This document shows positions 59,618-64,000 of a stretch of 64,000 bases of DNA, piece after piece (within the stretch, counting starts at the first letter, position 1; every line of letters begins with the position of its first letter). Below the pieces are notes generated by a model that worked only from the letters and a program-made list of their open reading frames with translations, was not told the origin of the DNA and ran no database searches. Location of the stretch: the NCBI RefSeq assembly GCF_000499845.2, contig NC_023758.2, positions 1,038,811 through 1,102,810 on the forward strand. The letters are read 5' to 3'. The translations under genes and the position numbers were made by a program. This DNA comes from Phaseolus vulgaris. Its lineage: Eukaryota > Streptophyta > Magnoliopsida > Fabales > Fabaceae.

Positions 59618-60970
59618 TCATGGATGGGGATAATCAAAAGGGAGAGTGGAAACGGAGTTAAGGAGTAGATCGGGGCGGAGGAAACCGTAATTGCGCAAGA
59701 CCTGATTATCGGCGAAATTGAGAGCCTTGTGCATTCCGTTCCAGCAATCGTCTGCAGAATACATGGCATTATACTTTCCGCTGCAGGGTTGGCATCCGGT
59801 GAAGTGCGTGATGAAAGGTCTCCGCCACCCGAACCCGGCATCCTTCAAATCCTCCTCCCTAATGCCACCGTAGCTCTCGCTCACCTTCTCGGCGTGCCGC
59901 CTCCTTAACCTGTGCACCCCTTCTTCCATCTTCTTGTATTTGTCGCTGATGTTCTGGAGCGTTCCCACTATCTCCTTCCAGTAACCTTCGAAGTAGTAGT
60001 CGCTCTCCAGGTAAATCTTGTCCGCCCATTTCTCCTTCTCGATTGCGATCAGATACGCCAGGCCCGTCTGATCGTCCGACTCCGGGAAGAACTTGTCCTT
60101 GAAAGTCGACCGCAGCGTCTTTCCCCATTTCTCGTAATTGGGCGTCTGCGGGCCCATGCTGGCCCACGAGTCCATGAAGTCCAACGACCACTGACAATTT
60201 CGGATCAAGAAGACGCCGGCGTTCAGGCCCGTCCAGCTTCTTTTCTCGTGAATCAGGTGGGGCCACCCGTGAACGACAAGGTTGTGCCCCTTGTAACGCT
60301 CCAGAGGGAGCTTGAACTCCATGTCGGTGAACAACGCGTCCGAGTCAACCCACCAGATCCACTCGGCCTCCGGGTGGGCCATCATTGCGGCCCGCACAAC
60401 AGGGTACTTGGCCCAATACGCGAACATCTTGGGGTCTAAGAGTGCGTTGTTGTACAAGATATCGTACCCGTGTAGCCGACAGTAGTCCACCTTGTTCTTA
60501 AAAAACCGCAGGAGAAGGTGGTCGCCGATAGGGTTCCGGCAAGGCTCCGGCTGCGACCCGGTGATCATCAAAACCCTTTCTTTTGCTCCGGCAGAGAACG
60601 AAGGATGGAGTTTGAGCCACTCCTCACGCTTCTCGTCCCAGTTCCGGACTTTCTTGTCAATGGTGTACCCCATTTGCGGGTCGTCGAAGAAGGTTTTGTC
60701 TGGAGGGTCGAAGGTTAAGTCGGGAGTGCGGGGTGATGCGGCGTCGTTTTGGGAAAGGGTTTCGAGGTTGAGAGTGTCGTTCGGGAAGGTGGTGAAGGAG
60801 GAGAAACCCCAGACGAGAATAAGAGCGGAGAATGCTCCTCCAAGGAAGAGGCAACCGTCGGAGAGGAATATAGAGGAGGTTTTGTTTCGGGAATTGGGCT
60901 TCGCCATAGGAGAATTGATGCTATTGTGGTTGTGGTGATGATGATGATTAGAGAGGTCAGATGTTACCAT
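59618..60970 (-). CDS. GT7: GT34 galactosyltransferase (galactomannan/GT7 type)
   Basis: An intronless 450-residue type II Golgi membrane protein. The start is the ATG giving MVTSDLSNHH; relatives begin similarly, and a second Met (MAKPNS) follows at residue 22. A His/Asn-rich tail (residues 9-16) precedes the membrane anchor at about 38-57 (LFLGGAFSALILVWGF). The GT34 catalytic domain follows: GDHLLLRFFKNKVDYCRLHG, the metal and UDP-sugar-binding DSD at 209-211 within WIWWVDSDALF, LVVHGWP, SWTGLNAGVFLIRNCQWS, FPESDDQT, and the C-terminal HFTGCQPCSG and DDCWNGM. GT34 contains xyloglucan xylosyltransferases and galactomannan galactosyltransferases. The N-terminus and the C-terminal PFDYP group this protein with Arabidopsis GT7/MUCI10 and legume galactomannan enzymes, which add alpha-1,6-galactose to mannan or glucomannan. 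Substrate assignment is by similarity only. Confidence 0.93.
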   Translation of the reverse strand: MVTSDLSNHHHHHNHNSINSPMAKPNSRNKTSSIFLSDGCLFLGGAFSALILVWGFSSFTTFPNDTLNLETLSQNDAASPRTPDLTFDPPDKTFFDDPQMGYTIDKKVRNWDEKREEWLKLHPSFSAGAKERVLMITGSQPEPCRNPIGDHLLLRFFKNKVDYCRLHGYDILYNNALLDPKMFAYWAKYPVVRAAMMAHPEAEWIWWVDSDALFTDMEFKLPLERYKGHNLVVHGWPHLIHEKRSWTGLNAGVFLIRNCQWSLDFMDSWASMGPQTPNYEKWGKTLRSTFKDKFFPESDDQTGLAYLIAIEKEKWADKIYLESDYYFEGYWKEIVGTLQNISDKYKKMEEGVHRLRRRHAEKVSESYGGIREEDLKDAGFGWRRPFITHFTGCQPCSGKYNAMYSADDCWNGMHKALNFADNQVLRNYGFLRPDLLLNSVSTLPFDYPHP

Positions 60971-63743
60971 TTTAGTGAAGCGTGGAAACTGGAAACGGTG
61001 CGTGCTGGTGGGATATCGCAGAATTCTGGCCACTTTACTGGTGTTGGTTACAATAAAATTAGCAGAGTTTGTGACTGGAAGCAAAAGAGTAACGCATACT
61101 ATAGGTTTCTAACATTGGAAACTCCCTGGGACTATCTTAATGGGCATTGTTGCTGTTTATAAGAAAGAGGTAGCGCGCCATCTACGGCATGGGAGAACTC
61201 AGAAAAATAAAGTTAAAAGTAAAAACAACTAAAGGAGCTTAACCAAACAAATAAATGACATTTTTCTAAACGTTAACTTACAGACTTTGTTTTGCTCTAA
61301 TTTAATTTAATGTTACGCATCTACATTTTATTCTGCCTTTTTATTAAAAAAGAATCAGAAAACTGATCTTCAAGATTCTAATTTCTTTTCTGATGACTGT
61401 TTCATTCAAGCACGTATATATGGAGGATAGTGATGGACGAAGAAAGATGAGATAATGAGATGAACATGTGAAAGCTTTAAATCATGTACAGTACCATTTG
61501 GCTAAGTTGACTGGTTTTATAAATTTATCGTGATTGAAGCTGATGACTTCAAATTAAAGAGACTATAGGAGTAGAAAGCGTTTATTCTTTACCCAAGCCA
61601 GGTATAATGCTACTTATGTAAGATCACAGAATGGTGGTTATGGTAGTTATTCTAACCAGTGTTCTTATTAAAACATACAGTCAAAAATAATAGTTTTTAG
61701 TTCTTGTGTTGTTCTTGTTAGGTTATCTTTTTTCTCTTATATAAGATATAGTGTTCTCCTCTTTCTCCTCTTTGTCATCATCTTGTTTTGAAGTATATTT
61801 TTAAATTGATTACAATTTTAGTCAATCTCCATGATTAACACACTTTCCTTTTATGAAAAAAAATTAAATCTTTTTATTAACTCTAGATATCAAACATTAA
61901 ATTCATTCTATCACATGATCGACTCAACGCGAGTTCATTGCACCATTTATTTGTTTTGCATATTGCTCCGCTGCAGATATTAATTCCCTTTCAAAGGGAT
62001 TACCGAAGTAGGGTACGTACATTTACTTTGTTTCGTTGCAATTCACGTGCCTTTCATCATATTATAGACACGTGGAATGTGACCGACACGTTGGTCCCGC
62101 CAAAAACTCCTTAAGTCCATTCCAACTTCCCCTCTCCCAGTATCCCTCTCTATCTACCTCACAGTTAAGGCTATTCACATTCACAAACATAACAGAATAA
62201 GCAACTAACTTCATGTAAAAGCGCATACATTATCAAATTATAATATTCTCTGTAAAGTAATTAGGCATTTTTTAAAAACTATAAATCATCTCACTATATA
62301 CCTAGGATGTTTTACAACAATGCTCCATATCTCAAACGTGTTAAAACACCAAGAATACAGTTATCTTCAACGTGAAATTGTTTTTGTCGGTTTTCTCATT
62401 TTTACCATGCAAGTTAGCGAGGAAGAAAATTTATTTATATATTTTTTCACAGTTCTGAGTGGAAAGAATTCAACTGTTAATCTGTGGTCCAAGTATTTCC
62501 AATCAATTCAAGAATTTCTGCTCTGGGCCAGACACAGTATTGGTTATTGACCGGTTACAGTTGAAATAAAACAATACACATTCTTATAATCACATGTTGC
62601 TGTAGCGGCACTCACACTCGCGATTTAACTTCTACTGCCAGATCAAAGTAAAAAAGACTTATATTCTTTATATTTTTTTCAGTATACCACGTCACTTTTG
62701 ATGTATTTTGTAAGAAAGTAACTACTTTAGTGTGTTTGATATAGGAGAAAAACAGAATCATTTTTTTTAACTATTGTTTTTCAAAACCGAACAAAATTTT
62801 CTTTTTATCCTACATATCCAATTTTATAATGCAAATTCTTATCGCATTATCTTTTGCGATGCCATTAATGATGAGATGCTTCCGGCATTTAAGCTAAGAC
62901 TTAACTTTAATGAGTCAACAATAACTCTTTTAGATAAAAGAAGGAATCAATGTGCAAAAGGGTGTGTGAAAAATGGTAGACTATACAAGAAAATCAGTAT
63001 GAAGAGCAATTCATATATCTGCAAAAGATATAAATGAAAGGCGCAAATAAAATAATTAATGAGTGCATCTTTTGTTGTTGTTGTCGCTTTTTGAGGTTCT
63101 CAGTTTGGTCAAAAACGAGGAAAGGGTGATGTGGTTGGGTACAAGGTGAGGGACATTGTGCTGCATTTCAGTTTCCTTTTTCTTACGATGAAAAAGAACG
63201 TAACTACGTGGTCTCCTCGAGCCAATCTTTTTGATACGTAACAGTTTATAGGGCGACGAAATGATTGTTTTACGTAAGTAATTGCCTTCAATCATGCACT
63301 AATTAAAGGCCACCTCTTCAAGCCCTTTTTGTGCGCTTCTTTCAAGGACCTTCTTAGTCTTAAAGACCAAATACATATAATACTTATTACATCAATTTAA
63401 ACTGATTCCAACAGAAAATTCAGATTCACTTTGAGCCTTCTAGGTTAAGAAAATATAAATTTGATTCATATGGATTTTATATATACTTTATTTAATCTTA
63501 TTGATATTTTTTAATTTTTAATTTTTTTTAATCCGTGTTAATATTCCTAGGAGAAAAAACTAACATAAGCTAAATATAATATATGGAATTTTCTCAAAAG
63601 TATTTAAAAGAACTGAAAAATAAAGTTATATGTAAACATTAAACAACTTATAGGAATTTGATCTACACAATCATAATTTATAAGAAAATTGTACACGTAA
63701 GAAGATGGTAAAAAAATTTAATAAATTTTTATTTATTTATTTA

Positions 63744-63784
<41 letters not shown>

Positions 63785-64000
63785 CTAGTAATTTCAATCT
63801 AATTAGATAAGAGCTAATCATGAGATTGATTTTATAATTATAAATTAATTATATATAATTGAGTATACAATATAATATTACATACAATAATTATTATGTA
63901 TAATTTAATAATTATTATTTTTTTATTATGATTGATCATAGTCTCTTATATTTCATTATTTAAAATAATTATAGTTATGTGGGATACAGATTATAATATA
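60971..64000. other. Intergenic DNA at the right edge
   Basis: Upstream of the galactosyltransferase gene. CACGTG motifs near 62044 and 62075 precede a pyrimidine-rich stretch, as in a promoter, but no gene could be followed. A (TTTA)n then (TA)n microsatellite lies at about 63735-63782. Nothing else was recognised. Confidence 0.4.
63735..63782. repeat. Compound (TTTA)n(TA)n microsatellite
   Basis: About six TTTA units followed by about eleven TA units. Confidence 0.9.

Noticed and set aside
59859..60439. Long open frames in other frames and on the plus strand within the galactosyltransferase gene
   Set aside because: They are overlapped by a clear GT34 coding frame with conserved motifs; the region is GC-rich, which leaves other frames open.
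1..64000. tRNA, rRNA, CRISPR or bacterial operon features
   Set aside because: None was seen by eye. The sequence is plant nuclear DNA, so CRISPR arrays and operons are not expected; a tRNAscan run would be needed to exclude tRNAs firmly.

Overview
The window is nuclear DNA of a flowering plant. Most genes have introns with GT-AG junctions, and the intergenic DNA is AT-rich and full of microsatellites, MITEs and decayed LTR retrotransposons. Several repeats (AATCCGGAAG-type MITEs, retrotransposon LTRs carrying AAACAAYCGRTTGTTT) are of types I associate with phaseoloid legumes. A bean or Vigna-like species is my inference, not something the sequence proves.

I support eight genes. Minus strand: an S-group-like bZIP factor (1644-2171), a PHLOEM PROTEIN 2-LIKE A10 protein (20452-21720), a BSD-domain protein in three exons (41246-43330), a VQ-motif protein (49157-49555) and a GT34 galactosyltransferase of the GT7/galactomannan type (59618-60970). 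Plus strand: a two-exon phytosulfokine precursor (14438-14755), an ACR1-like four-ACT-domain protein in seven coding exons (34802-38106) and a conserved plant protein of unknown function (56476-57190). A broken group I WRKY gene (about 46605-47530) lies 1.6 kb from the VQ gene. These genes do not form an operon or an obvious pathway; the layout is ordinary plant gene spacing.

The repeat landscape is richer than the gene content. From left to right: a 405-bp CACTA-type foldback (97-501); a 183-bp tandem duplication (3459-3834); a decayed copia element (about 4062-6020); a 369-bp MULE-like MITE (9667-10035) with a sister copy at 54753-55122; a different MITE with a perfect 9-bp target duplication (18194-18505); a Helitron-like 3' end (to 23702); a CACTA transposase remnant (23990-24610) with about 107-bp tandem repeats; a short copia relic between direct repeats (44011-45250); a roughly 105-bp tandem-repeat region (47820-48330); and a 5'-truncated LINE-like insertion with a perfect 11-bp target duplication (50412-50782).

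The most unusual structure is at 25072-31862. A tandem array of a roughly 540-bp unit (eight partial or complete copies, 25819-29760) sits between two LTRs of the same Sirevirus-like family that point away from each other. The right LTR continues into a primer-binding site and a damaged gag gene. No pol sequence was recognised here.
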